A stretch of DNA of 64,000 nt, from assembly GCF_963668165.1 (NCBI RefSeq), contig NZ_OY764211.1, positions 310,001 through 374,000 of the forward strand, in the 5' to 3' direction. Positions 8,373-17,147 of the stretch are shown here, one piece after another. Position numbers and translations under genes: made by a program. How positions within the stretch are numbered: position 1 is the first letter of the stretch; each line of letters opens with the position of its first letter. Under the pieces are notes generated by a model that was given only the letters and a program-made list of their open reading frames with translations, made no database searches and was not told the DNA's origin. The stretch is from Marispirochaeta sp. (GTDB lineage: Bacteria > Spirochaetota > Spirochaetia > JC444 > Marispirochaetaceae).

Positions 8373-10127
8373 ATGATAAATGTGCAGCAGCGTAAATTCG
8401 TGTTCCTGCTTTTTGTTACTCTTTTATTATTCTCATGTGCCAGCAAGTCCGGAACACCCGAGCTACCGGATGTCCGGGAACTTAACATCCAGGAACTGCA
8501 ACGTTTGATTGATGAAAGGGAACCCCTCATGGCACTTGAAACTGCTGATACCCTTCTGAAACGCGGCATCCTTCGAAAAGATGAACACGGCAGCTACCGT
8601 GCAGAAATTGACGAGATGATAATCGATGAGTTCTCAGAAGCCCTTGAAAAATCCGATTATCCAGGTGCTTTGAGGTATTCCAAAGCTATTGAACTTCTAG
8701 GAATTAATCTGCCCGAAGGATCTGACCGGGGGATAATCTACAGGAATTTGCTGGACGAGCTGCTCCGGAATAATATGCTTATTCCTGCTTTTGCTGAAGC
8801 TTCAGAAGCCCTTGCCTCGGGTGTTCTAAGTTACGAAGATCTGGATTTTCTCAGGGAAGCCGCGCGAAATTCCGGGTATACTGCCTGGTCAGAATATTTG
8901 TCCGCTGAACCCGCTGCGGCAGATGCGACAATTGGGCAGGACCTTCCCGGCATAATCGACTCCACCGTTACAATTTGGGTGAATCGGGGAATCCGGATTC
9001 AGAGCGGGATGGGGTATCCTGACAGGGTTATCGGCAGCGGATTCTTCATTGATAAAACCGGATACCTGATTACCAATTATCATGTTATTGCCAGCGAGGT
9101 TGACCCCGAGTATGAGGGATATTCCCGTCTCTTTATTCGCAGAGGGGACAGTCGTTCTCCACGGATTCCCGCGCGGGTTGTGGGCTGGGATCCCATACTG
9201 GATCTGGCATTACTGAAAGCTGAAATTAATACCGACTATGTATTCAGCCCCGGAAAGGATCTTCCCCGACTGGGTGAGACTATTTACGCCATTGGGAGCC
9301 CCGGGGGGCTGGAAAAGACAATAACATCAGGAATTGTATCTGCAACAGAGCGCCGTCTGCTGCAGTTGGGCGAGGCAATGCAGATAGACGTGCCTGTTAA
9401 CCAGGGAAACAGCGGCGGACCTCTTCTTAATGAGCAGGGTCGCTTGGTTGGAGTCGTCTTTGCAGGCATTGAATTCTTTGAAGGTATCAACTTTGCTGTT
9501 CCAGTATACTGGCTCCAGGCTATTCTCACGGAAATGTATGGGGAAGGGGAGGTCAAACACCCCTGGATAGGGACGGCGCTGCATGAAGACCGGAATGGTC
9601 TGACTAATCTGTATGCTGCTCCTGGTTCTCCCGCCGACAATGCGGAAATAGAAGAAGGGTATAGATTACTGTCGATAAATGGTCAAGCTGTGACCAAATT
9701 ACGGGAAATAAACGCCATCCTTGTTCGGGAACGCCCGGGAAACCTTGTCAAAACTGAATGGGAAAAAAATGACGGATCCAGGGAATCTATTTACATGGTC
9801 CTCCAGAAAAGGCCTCATTCTCCTGTTCTCGAAGCTCATAAAAGAGGAGCCGAAAAAGATCTTGTGCTTCCCTTATTCGGTATGAGGATTCAGGAGACAG
9901 GCGCTACCCTGTGGGAAAAAAGCTATGTTGTTGAAAAGGTCTACCCTGGAAGCGTTGCAGATGAGACAGGGCTTTCCCCGAATGATCCTTTTTATTGGCG
10001 GGGATTAAAAATCGACTCTGAAAGAAAGATTGCGTTGTTACGCATGGTAATAAAAAAACGCAAAGCCGGTTTTCTTGAATCTTCAATACAGCTTGGCGCC
10101 TATATTGATGTCGATTACTTCATATAA
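8373..10127 (+). CDS. HtrA/DegP-like serine protease lipoprotein
   Basis: Trypsin-like protease, probably anchored in the envelope. After the start come basic residues, a hydrophobic stretch and the lipobox LLFSC. About 200 helical residues precede the protease domain, whose triad is His in TNYHVIAS (near 236), Asp in DLALLKAE (near 275) and Ser in NQGNSGGPL (near 347). PDZ-like sequence follows (LYAAPGSPADNAEIEEGYRLLSING is recognisable) with a second, weaker copy near the C-terminus (VEKVYPGSVADETGLSPND). ATG codons at 8340 and 8343 overlap the previous stop. 8373 is preferred because the lipoprotein signal then begins normally and AAGGA lies upstream. Confidence 0.85.
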   Translation: MINVQQRKFVFLLFVTLLLFSCASKSGTPELPDVRELNIQELQRLIDEREPLMALETADTLLKRGILRKDEHGSYRAEIDEMIIDEFSEALEKSDYPGALRYSKAIELLGINLPEGSDRGIIYRNLLDELLRNNMLIPAFAEASEALASGVLSYEDLDFLREAARNSGYTAWSEYLSAEPAAADATIGQDLPGIIDSTVTIWVNRGIRIQSGMGYPDRVIGSGFFIDKTGYLITNYHVIASEVDPEYEGYSRLFIRRGDSRSPRIPARVVGWDPILDLALLKAEINTDYVFSPGKDLPRLGETIYAIGSPGGLEKTITSGIVSATERRLLQLGEAMQIDVPVNQGNSGGPLLNEQGRLVGVVFAGIEFFEGINFAVPVYWLQAILTEMYGEGEVKHPWIGTALHEDRNGLTNLYAAPGSPADNAEIEEGYRLLSINGQAVTKLREINAILVRERPGNLVKTEWEKNDGSRESIYMVLQKRPHSPVLEAHKRGAEKDLVLPLFGMRIQETGATLWEKSYVVEKVYPGSVADETGLSPNDPFYWRGLKIDSERKIALLRMVIKKRKAGFLESSIQLGAYIDVDYFI

Positions 10128-10145
10128 AATATGACAATGAGGTTT

Positions 10146-10174
10146 TTGTGTTTAAGCGTCTTGTATAGTATACT
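10146..10174 (+). promoter_or_regulatory. Promoter of the STAS-cheARB operon
   Basis: TTGTGT at 10146-10151 and TATACT at 10169-10174 are separated by 17 bp. The site lies 40 bases before the GTG of the STAS gene, which has its own GGAGG. This is the only good promoter seen between the protease gene and cheA. Confidence 0.6.
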
Positions 10175-10213
10175 TTATGAATAATGTGAACTATAAGCGA
10201 TACGGAGGGTGCA

Positions 10214-10492
10214 GTGGTTACCGTAGCTGTAGAACGAAAATGCGTCATTGGTACTGTTAAATTCCTAAGGACCTCACTGCTGAAAGCCCTGGATGAGTCG
10301 CCTGATGGTATTATTCTGGATGTTTCACAGACAGATGAAATTGATACCGCGGGAATCCAGCTGTTCGTTTCTCTTGTTAAGGAAATTGAAAAAAGAGGTG
10401 TTTCTCTGGAGTTAAAGGGTCCTATGAATGACCGCGTGCTCAAGCAATTTGAAATAAGCGGTGTGCGATATGGGGAACAATTTCATGGATAG
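10214..10492 (+). CDS. STAS-domain protein (anti-anti-sigma factor like)
   Basis: A 92-residue single STAS domain. The core ILDVSQTDEIDTAGIQLFVSL carries the pattern around the loop that is phosphorylated in SpoIIAA-type proteins, but the usual phospho-acceptor Ser is replaced: the text reads DTAGI, so a Thr could be the acceptor. The GTG start is set by GGAGGGTGCA. It overlaps cheA by 8 bases. STAS genes in front of cheA are common in spirochaete and other large chemotaxis operons, and a partner-switch or scaffolding role is inferred from that position only. Confidence 0.8.
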   Translation: MVTVAVERKCVIGTVKFLRTSLLKALDESPDGIILDVSQTDEIDTAGIQLFVSLVKEIEKRGVSLELKGPMNDRVLKQFEISGVRYGEQFHG

Positions 10493-12617
10493 GCGTTTTA
10501 TCGAGACATTTATTGAGGAATCCTATGAAATTCTGGATTCAATGGAGAGGGATCTTATTGCTCTTGAGACGAATCCGGAGGAGCAGAGCCATATCCAGGC
10601 AGTCTTCCGCGGAGCTCATACAATAAAGGGTTCTGCTGCCATGTTCGGGTTTCAGGAGATTTCTGAATTTGCCCACGCTTTTGAAACAGTCCTGGATGAA
10701 GTCAGATCAGGGACCTTGTCTATAACCCGGGAATTAATAAATATCGCTCTCGAGGGAAAGGATCATCTGCGGGAACTCCTCGAAGTAGCCCGGGAAGAAG
10801 AGGGAACAGACGGTAGCGAAGCCTTACGTGAATCGAGCAGGGATATAATAGAAAGGCTTTCACAATTTGCCGGTTCAAATGAGCACCGGGAGGAACATAG
10901 CGGTACGGCGCTTTCTTCAGATAAAAAGGAACAAAAGGAAAAAGATGCAGAGGACTCAACTTACCGTATAAGTTTTAAACCCCGATCCGATGTATTCAGC
11001 ACCGGCACAAATCCTCTGCTTTTAATAAAAGAACTGTATGACCTTGGAAAGTTGACTATTTTCGCAGATGTAACAGAGGTTCCAAGTCTCGCAGAAATTG
11101 ACCCGGAGGTATCCTACCTTGGATGGGAAATACTGCTGACAAGTAATTGTGACTATAATGCGCTTCGGGATGTTTTTATTTTTGTTGAATCAGAATCCTA
11201 TATCGATATTCAGCAGCTAAAGGCTTTGGATTATATTGATTCCAGGGGAGAGCCTAAAAGACTCGGTGAGATCCTTGTAGACACTGGTGTTCTGGATCCG
11301 GCGGATTTAAAAAAACTCCTGGAGAGTCAAAAAAGGATAGGGCAGAAAATTCGGGATGCCGGTCTGGCGGATGCTGCGGTAATAGAGTCGGCGCTGCATG
11401 TGCAGGAGCACTTTAAGAAATCCAGGGTGCAGAACACACGGCAGCAATCATCCAGTACTCTGCGGGTCAGCTCTGCCAGGCTTGATCAGTTGATAGATCT
11501 TGTTGGGGAACTGGTTACCGTGCAGGCCCAGGTCGGACGGATATCCACCCAGATGGAGGATGAGAATCTCCTGAGTGTCAGTGAAGAACTGGAACGCCTG
11601 ATCGATGATTTACGGGACAATGCAATGAGCCTGCGTATGCTGCCTGTGGGGACTACGTTTAGTCAATTTAAGCGCATGGTCCGCGATCTTTCAGTGGATT
11701 TGGGGAAGGATATTGAATTAAAGACTATCGGTGAGGAGACTGAGCTTGACAAGACTGTGCTGGATAAAATACACGATCCTCTGGTCCATATTATCCGGAA
11801 TTCCGCGGATCATGGCATAGAGAATCCGGAGGTCAGAACCCAGGCGGGTAAACCGGCTGTGGGAACGATAACCCTGGAGGCCCGTTATTCCGGTGCAGCC
11901 GTTATGATTTCTGTCAAAGACGACGGAAGAGGAATTGACCCGGATGCTATTCGCAGAAAAGCCGTACAGCGCGGATTGATGAGTCCGGATGAACAAATAT
12001 CCGACGACGAGGCATACCAGCTTCTTTTTGCTCCTGGTTTTTCAACCGCCGAGGCCGTTACGAATCTTTCCGGAAGGGGTGTCGGGCTGGATGTTGTCGA
12101 AAAGAATATCCAGTCCCTTTCAGGATCGGTAACAATTCAGAGCGAGGTTGGAAAGGGTACAAGTTTTATTCTGACCCTGCCTTTGACTTTGGCAATCATT
12201 GACGGTCTATCCGTAGCCGTAGGCACGGATACCATTGTTATTCCACTCGCGGCAGTGGAATCATGTACTGAGCTGAACAGCGATGAGCTTGATGAACGAC
12301 GCAGATTGATTTCTTACCGGGACAGGTTGATTCCATATATTCACCTCTCCCAGTTTCTGGATATTCCTGAACAGGACAGCACCCGTAAACAAATGGTAAT
12401 TATCGAGTCAAGTCAGGGCAGAATGGGGATACTGGTTGATGAAGTGCTCGGGGATCATCAGACAGTAATCAAGAGTCTGGGAAGCATGTTCAAGGAACAG
12501 AAAAGTTTTTCCGGCGCATCAATTATGGGCGATGGTTCTATTGCTTTGATACTGGATATTAACGGTCTCGTCAGTTTAATTGATACAGCGGTGCTGGAAC
12601 AACATGCAGCCGGGTAA
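10485..12617 (+). CDS. cheA: Chemotaxis histidine kinase CheA
   Basis: Central kinase of chemotaxis that phosphorylates CheY and CheB. The P1 HPt domain has FRGAHTIKGSAAMFGF (His45). A middle region (RISFKPRSDVFSTGTNPLLL) is the P1-P2 linker domain seen in long CheAs, followed by LGEILVDTGVLDPADLKKLL, a repeat style like MshEN/GspE N-domains. Then come the dimer helix (LIDLVGELVTVQAQVGR), the HATPase (HIIRNSADHGIE, DDGRGID, GRGVGLDVV) and a CheW-like domain. GTG 10461 and ATG 10470 are also in frame; ATG 10485 is chosen for the GGGGAA seven bases upstream. 710 residues. Confidence 0.95.
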   Translation: MDRRFIETFIEESYEILDSMERDLIALETNPEEQSHIQAVFRGAHTIKGSAAMFGFQEISEFAHAFETVLDEVRSGTLSITRELINIALEGKDHLRELLEVAREEEGTDGSEALRESSRDIIERLSQFAGSNEHREEHSGTALSSDKKEQKEKDAEDSTYRISFKPRSDVFSTGTNPLLLIKELYDLGKLTIFADVTEVPSLAEIDPEVSYLGWEILLTSNCDYNALRDVFIFVESESYIDIQQLKALDYIDSRGEPKRLGEILVDTGVLDPADLKKLLESQKRIGQKIRDAGLADAAVIESALHVQEHFKKSRVQNTRQQSSSTLRVSSARLDQLIDLVGELVTVQAQVGRISTQMEDENLLSVSEELERLIDDLRDNAMSLRMLPVGTTFSQFKRMVRDLSVDLGKDIELKTIGEETELDKTVLDKIHDPLVHIIRNSADHGIENPEVRTQAGKPAVGTITLEARYSGAAVMISVKDDGRGIDPDAIRRKAVQRGLMSPDEQISDDEAYQLLFAPGFSTAEAVTNLSGRGVGLDVVEKNIQSLSGSVTIQSEVGKGTSFILTLPLTLAIIDGLSVAVGTDTIVIPLAAVESCTELNSDELDERRRLISYRDRLIPYIHLSQFLDIPEQDSTRKQMVIIESSQGRMGILVDEVLGDHQTVIKSLGSMFKEQKSFSGASIMGDGSIALILDINGLVSLIDTAVLEQHAAG

Positions 12618-13488
12618 AGGGGTGGCTTCCCAGCCGAGGCTAAGCAGTGATGATTTTCTCCGTATTAAATCGTTTGTAGAAACAAACCTTGGAATACGTT
12701 TGCCTGCGGCTAAACAGGTTATGGTAGAGTCACGCTTACGAAAGCATATTTCTAAGCTGGGAAAAACGGGCTTCAGCGAATACTGCGATTTTCTTTTTAA
12801 TACCAGTGAGGGGGAGAAAAATATTCAGGAGTTCGTAGATCTTATTACGACTAATAAAACTGACTTCTTTCGTGAACCGGGACATTTCGATTATCTTACC
12901 ACAAGAGTTCTGCCGGAGCGTTCTGTCGTATCAGGAGAAGCTTTTCGATTCTGGTCCTGCGGCTGCTCCTCCGGAGAAGAACCGTATACTATTGCCATGG
13001 TTATGGAGGAGTTTTTTCGGCAAAACCGACGCTTTACCTATGATATATTCGCTTCGGATATCTCGCACCGTGTACTGGAGACTGCCCAGCGTGGTGTGTA
13101 TGAATCGAACCGCATTGATAATCTTTCACTGGAGTTGAAAAAAAGATACTTCCTTAAAAGCCGTGATACGGCACAGGACCAGGTGCGGATAAAACCAGAG
13201 CTTCGCGGAAAGGTGCGCTTTTACCAGCTGAACCTTCTTAGTGAGAAATACCCGGTGCCAAAAAATCTTGATATTATTTTCTTTCGAAATGTAATGATCT
13301 ATTTCGAAAAGCCGACCCAGCAGAAAATAATCAATCATCTCTGCGGTCACTTAAAACCGGGGGGCTATCTATTCCTGGGACATTCGGAATCCCTGACCGG
13401 AATTGAGACGGACCTTATGAATGTTGCAACCACTGTTTATAAAAAATGTGCTGAGACCATAAGATTCCAAAACCGGAAACGGGCATGA
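12604..13488 (+). CDS. cheR: Chemotaxis receptor methyltransferase CheR
   Basis: Transfers methyl groups from S-adenosylmethionine to glutamates of chemoreceptors. The SAM-binding motif is FWSCGCSSGEEPYTIAMV, and the C-terminal motifs DIIFFRNVMIYFEKPTQQ and GGYLFLGHSESL are present. It overlaps cheA by 14 bases, so coupling is likely. ATG 12604 gives 294 residues; the longer form from 12580 would run further into cheA. No TPR or pentapeptide-tether extension is visible. Confidence 0.94.
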   Translation: MQPGKGVASQPRLSSDDFLRIKSFVETNLGIRLPAAKQVMVESRLRKHISKLGKTGFSEYCDFLFNTSEGEKNIQEFVDLITTNKTDFFREPGHFDYLTTRVLPERSVVSGEAFRFWSCGCSSGEEPYTIAMVMEEFFRQNRRFTYDIFASDISHRVLETAQRGVYESNRIDNLSLELKKRYFLKSRDTAQDQVRIKPELRGKVRFYQLNLLSEKYPVPKNLDIIFFRNVMIYFEKPTQQKIINHLCGHLKPGGYLFLGHSESLTGIETDLMNVATTVYKKCAETIRFQNRKRA

Positions 13489-13538
13489 TTATGACTGATC
13501 CGGGAATAACACAAACTGCGGGCGGGGAGTTGTAAGGG

Positions 13539-14612
13539 ATGTCTGAAAGTCCAATCAAGGTTTTAATTGTTGATGATTCAGCTGTTGTGCGGCAGACCCT
13601 TTCTGAACTTCTTGGATCAGAGCAGGACATTGAAATTATGGGGACCGCTGCGGACCCCATTATCGCGGCTAAAAAAATTGAAAAAGAAATCCCTGATGTA
13701 ATACTTCTTGATATAGAAATGCCCAGAATGGATGGCCTGACTTTTCTCAAGAAACTGATGCAGCAGTATCCTATTCCTGTTGTAATCTGTTCAAGCAAGG
13801 CTGAAGAAGGTTCTCAGAATGTAATGAACGCCCTTGATTACGGAGCAGTAGAAATAATACGAAAACCACAGTTGGGAACTAAACAGTTTCTTACTGAGTC
13901 AAAGCTGCGTATTGCTGATGTAGTACGGGCTGCAAATATGTCGAAAACCAGAAAATTTATTCCAAAATCGGAAGTCTCTACAAAGCTGACTGCAGATGCC
14001 GTTCTTCCTCTTGGCCGAGAACACGTGAGGATCGAAACGACAGAGCTTGTTGTCGCCCTTGGGGCCTCTACAGGTGGAACCGAAGCATTGCGGGTGGTTC
14101 TGGAAGAGCTGCCTGTGGACGCCCCTGGTCTGGTTGTGGTGCAGCATATGCCGGAGCATTTTACAGCGGCATTTGCAAAGCGGCTGGATTCAATATGCAA
14201 TGTCGGGGTTAAAGAGGCGGAAAATAATGACTCCATTCTCAGGGGAAGAGTCCTTATCGCGCCGGGAAACAAGCACACCCTGTTAAAACGCAGCGGTGCC
14301 CGCTACTATGTCGAGGTAAAGGAAGGTCCTTTGGTGTGCAGGCACCGTCCGTCGGTGGATGTTCTCTTTCGGTCAGTTGCGCGATACGCTGGAAAAAACG
14401 CGGTGGGAATCATTATGACCGGTATGGGAGATGACGGTGCACGGGGTTTGTTGGAGATGCACCAGAATGGAGCCTATACAATCTCCCAGGACGAAGAGAG
14501 CTGCGTTGTTTACGGCATGCCTCAGGAGGCGATCAAACGAAATGCTGTAGATACTGTTCTTCCCCTTAATCGTATTGCAGCAGAAATACTAAAAAGCGAT
14601 AAACGGAAATAG
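13539..14612 (+). CDS. cheB: Chemotaxis response regulator protein-glutamate methylesterase CheB
   Basis: Removes methyl groups from receptors and deamidates glutamines when phosphorylated by CheA. The N-terminal receiver has its phospho-acceptor at Asp58 ([13 protein letters not shown]). The C-terminal esterase has the Ser of [10 protein letters not shown], the His of VVQHMPEHF and the Asp of [11 protein letters not shown], a complete triad. 357 residues. GGGGAG sits upstream of the ATG. It completes the STAS-cheA-cheR-cheB run. Confidence 0.95.
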   Translation: MSESPIKVLIVDDSAVVRQTLSELLGSEQDIEIMGTAADPIIAAKKIEKEIPDVILLDIEMPRMDGLTFLKKLMQQYPIPVVICSSKAEEGSQNVMNALDYGAVEIIRKPQLGTKQFLTESKLRIADVVRAANMSKTRKFIPKSEVSTKLTADAVLPLGREHVRIETTELVVALGASTGGTEALRVVLEELPVDAPGLVVVQHMPEHFTAAFAKRLDSICNVGVKEAENNDSILRGRVLIAPGNKHTLLKRSGARYYVEVKEGPLVCRHRPSVDVLFRSVARYAGKNAVGIIMTGMGDDGARGLLEMHQNGAYTISQDEESCVVYGMPQEAIKRNAVDTVLPLNRIAAEILKSDKRK

Positions 14613-14618
14613 TGACCA

Positions 14619-16415
14619 ATGCCAGAGTATCAGGAAAGTTTAGAGATATCGTCCCGGACGGATCCGCCACGGATACTGGTTGTTGAAGACGAAGCCATTG
14701 TAGCGATTGATATCTGCAATATCCTGAACTCCCTCGGTTACATTGTACTCGATACTGTTGACAATGGTAGCGAGGTAATAGACCAGGTAAACTGCCAGAA
14801 GCCTGACTTGATTCTGATGGACATACATTTAAAGGGCGAGCTGGATGGAATCGAAGTGGCTGAAATAATCCACCGAACACACCGCATCCCCGTAATCTAC
14901 ATATCTGCGTACTCAGATGTTGATACCCTTTCACGTGCTAAGACAACCCAGCCCTACGGATATATCATAAAGTCCTTTGATCAGAACGATCTTTTCTTCG
15001 CTATCGAAATGGCGCTGTACCGGCATGACATGGAAATAAAGATGATGGAAAGCGAGAGATTGCTTGCCACGACTTTCGGAGGGATTTCCGATGGTGTTAT
15101 TTCGTGCACTGCCGATGGAAAAATTCAGCTGATTAATATCGCTGCCTGCAGGATGCTTGGTCTTTCTCAGGATGATTACACTGGTCGCTCGATACGGCAC
15201 CTTCCCATCCAGATTGAAAATTATTTTAAGGAAACACCTCCAGATCCTCTGGATTTTTCGTCATATTATAGTGATGGAAAAGTATCCGGCAGGTACTTTA
15301 TCGTTGTAAAAATGAGTCGTTTTCCTGTCGTTTGCACAGTATCGACTCTCAAAAACGAGAATGAAAAGGTTTCGGGCTACATTGTTATTTTGCGAAATAT
15401 TGAAGAGGAGTATCAGGTACAGGAAATGCAGTCCCGGCTTGCCTCAATTGTTGAGACTTCGGAAGACGCTATAATAGGGTCGACTCCGGAAGGTACTATT
15501 ATCAGCTGGAACCGAGGAGCCAGAATTCTTTTTGGTTACACACAAAGCGAGGTACAGGGAAAAAACCTCTCTATTCTGGTTCCGGATTTCTACCCCAACG
15601 AGATACCCGAGATGCTGGACAGAATACGCAACGGCGAAGTAATCGATCATTACGAAACCCTGAGAACACGCAAAGACGGCGGAATACTTGATATGTCGAT
15701 CAAGATCTCTCCCATCAGAGATTCGAGGGGGCATTTAATCGCCGCATCACTGATAGCCCGCGACATGAGTAAGCGGAAGCAGCTTGAGAAAGAGATACTG
15801 GAAATCGAAGATCGGGAAAGGTCAAGAATCGGTCAGGATCTGCATGACAGTCTCGGGCAGCAGTTGACGGGAATCCTCCTGCGCTTAAAGGCTCTGGAAG
15901 GGCAGCTTCTGAAATCCCGGGAAGAAGAAAACGTTCATACTTCACGGGAAATCCAGCAGCTGGTAAGGAATGCCGTGGAACAGACCCGGGAGATGGCCAA
16001 GGGGCTGATTCCTGTTACCCTGCAAACCGACGGACTGGTAGAAGCACTTCAGGAGCTAACCCTGTATTGTCAGTCCATGTACGGTGTCGCCACAACATTT
16101 GATGGACCTCGGGAAGAGATTAAATTACAGCCCATTGCCGAAGTACAGCTGTATCACATTTGTCAGGAAGCATTAACCAATGCAATAAAACATTCACTGG
16201 GGACAAGCATAATGGTCTCTCTTGAACGGGAGACTACAGAGCTCGTATTGTCCATCCATGATAATGGTAATGGCATAACCGAAGAAAACAGCGAAGGTCT
16301 GGGATTGAGAATCATGCAGTATCGGGCTAACATGGTGGGCGGACATCTTTCCATAATAGGCAACAAGGGATGGGGTACGGCAGTGATTTGCAGAGTTCCT
16401 ATTACCCAGGAATGA
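14619..16415 (+). CDS. Receiver-PAS-PAS histidine kinase of the NarX/HisKA_3 type
   Basis: A soluble hybrid sensor with no membrane segment. The N-terminal receiver (about 15-135) has Asp68 in DLILMDIHLKGELDG. Two PAS domains follow; the second has SRLASIVETSEDAIIGSTPEG and a PAC-like region with RTRKDGGILDMSIKISPI. The HisKA_3 motif RSRIGQDLHDSLGQQLTG places the phospho-His near 408, and the HATPase has SIHDNGNGI and GLGLRIMQYRA. HisKA_3 kinases pair with NarL/LuxR-type regulators, and exactly such a gene lies 15 bases downstream. It starts 6 bases after cheB, which suggests a link to the chemotaxis operon. Confidence 0.9.
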   Translation: MPEYQESLEISSRTDPPRILVVEDEAIVAIDICNILNSLGYIVLDTVDNGSEVIDQVNCQKPDLILMDIHLKGELDGIEVAEIIHRTHRIPVIYISAYSDVDTLSRAKTTQPYGYIIKSFDQNDLFFAIEMALYRHDMEIKMMESERLLATTFGGISDGVISCTADGKIQLINIAACRMLGLSQDDYTGRSIRHLPIQIENYFKETPPDPLDFSSYYSDGKVSGRYFIVVKMSRFPVVCTVSTLKNENEKVSGYIVILRNIEEEYQVQEMQSRLASIVETSEDAIIGSTPEGTIISWNRGARILFGYTQSEVQGKNLSILVPDFYPNEIPEMLDRIRNGEVIDHYETLRTRKDGGILDMSIKISPIRDSRGHLIAASLIARDMSKRKQLEKEILEIEDRERSRIGQDLHDSLGQQLTGILLRLKALEGQLLKSREEENVHTSREIQQLVRNAVEQTREMAKGLIPVTLQTDGLVEALQELTLYCQSMYGVATTFDGPREEIKLQPIAEVQLYHICQEALTNAIKHSLGTSIMVSLERETTELVLSIHDNGNGITEENSEGLGLRIMQYRANMVGGHLSIIGNKGWGTAVICRVPITQE

Positions 16416-16430
16416 GCAGGTGGTAACGAG

Positions 16431-17084
16431 ATGAAAAAGAGAATTGTTATTATCGATGATCATCCTATTGTGCGGCAGGGATTTACCCAGCTGATTAATC
16501 AGGAGGATGACCTGATTGTTGTTGGTGAAGCCGAAGATGCAGCAGGAGCATTCGAGCTGGTTGAGCGTTTGAAACCAGATCTGGCTCTTATTGACCTTTC
16601 TCTAAAAAACTCCAATGGAATAGAGTTAATTAAAGACTTGTCTCATCTGTATCCTGATTTTCTTATGCTCGTAATATCCCTGCATGAGGAGTCGGTATAC
16701 GCAGAGCGTTCCCTGAGAGCGGGTGCAAAAGGCTTTATTATGAAAGCCGAAGCAACCGAGAACGTAATGACAGCTATACGGATGGTCCTGCAGGGAGACA
16801 TTTATCTTAGCGGCAGTATGCGAAACCGGATACTCCATTCGATTACTTCCGGAGGAAACCCGCGGAATAAAAAGAACATGGAAGAGTATTTAAGCGATCG
16901 GGAATTGCAGGTTCTGCAGGCTGTCGGGCGTGGAGCCAGCACAAAGGAAATCGCCGATGATTTAAACCTGAGTATCAAGACCATTGAAACCTATAAATCT
17001 CATTTAAAACAGAAACTGTCACTGAAGAACAGTACTGAACTGATGCAGTATGCCGTGGAATGGTATCTCAAAAATGTTCGCTAA
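16431..17084 (+). CDS. NarL/FixJ family response regulator
   Basis: Two-domain transcription factor. The receiver has Asp55 in DLALIDLSLKNSNGIE, and the C-terminal LuxR-type HTH reads LSDRELQVLQAVGRGASTKE with the recognition helix SIKTIETYKSHLKQKL. Residue count is 217, which is standard. The upstream HisKA_3 kinase is its likely partner by adjacency and kinase type. Its target genes cannot be read from this window. Confidence 0.93.
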   Translation: MKKRIVIIDDHPIVRQGFTQLINQEDDLIVVGEAEDAAGAFELVERLKPDLALIDLSLKNSNGIELIKDLSHLYPDFLMLVISLHEESVYAERSLRAGAKGFIMKAEATENVMTAIRMVLQGDIYLSGSMRNRILHSITSGGNPRNKKNMEEYLSDRELQVLQAVGRGASTKEIADDLNLSIKTIETYKSHLKQKLSLKNSTELMQYAVEWYLKNVR

Positions 17085-17147
17085 AGCGTTATCTTTTTAT
17101 TAAAATATAGTGCAAACAGTATAGACAAAAAGAGATGTGGGGTTGAA

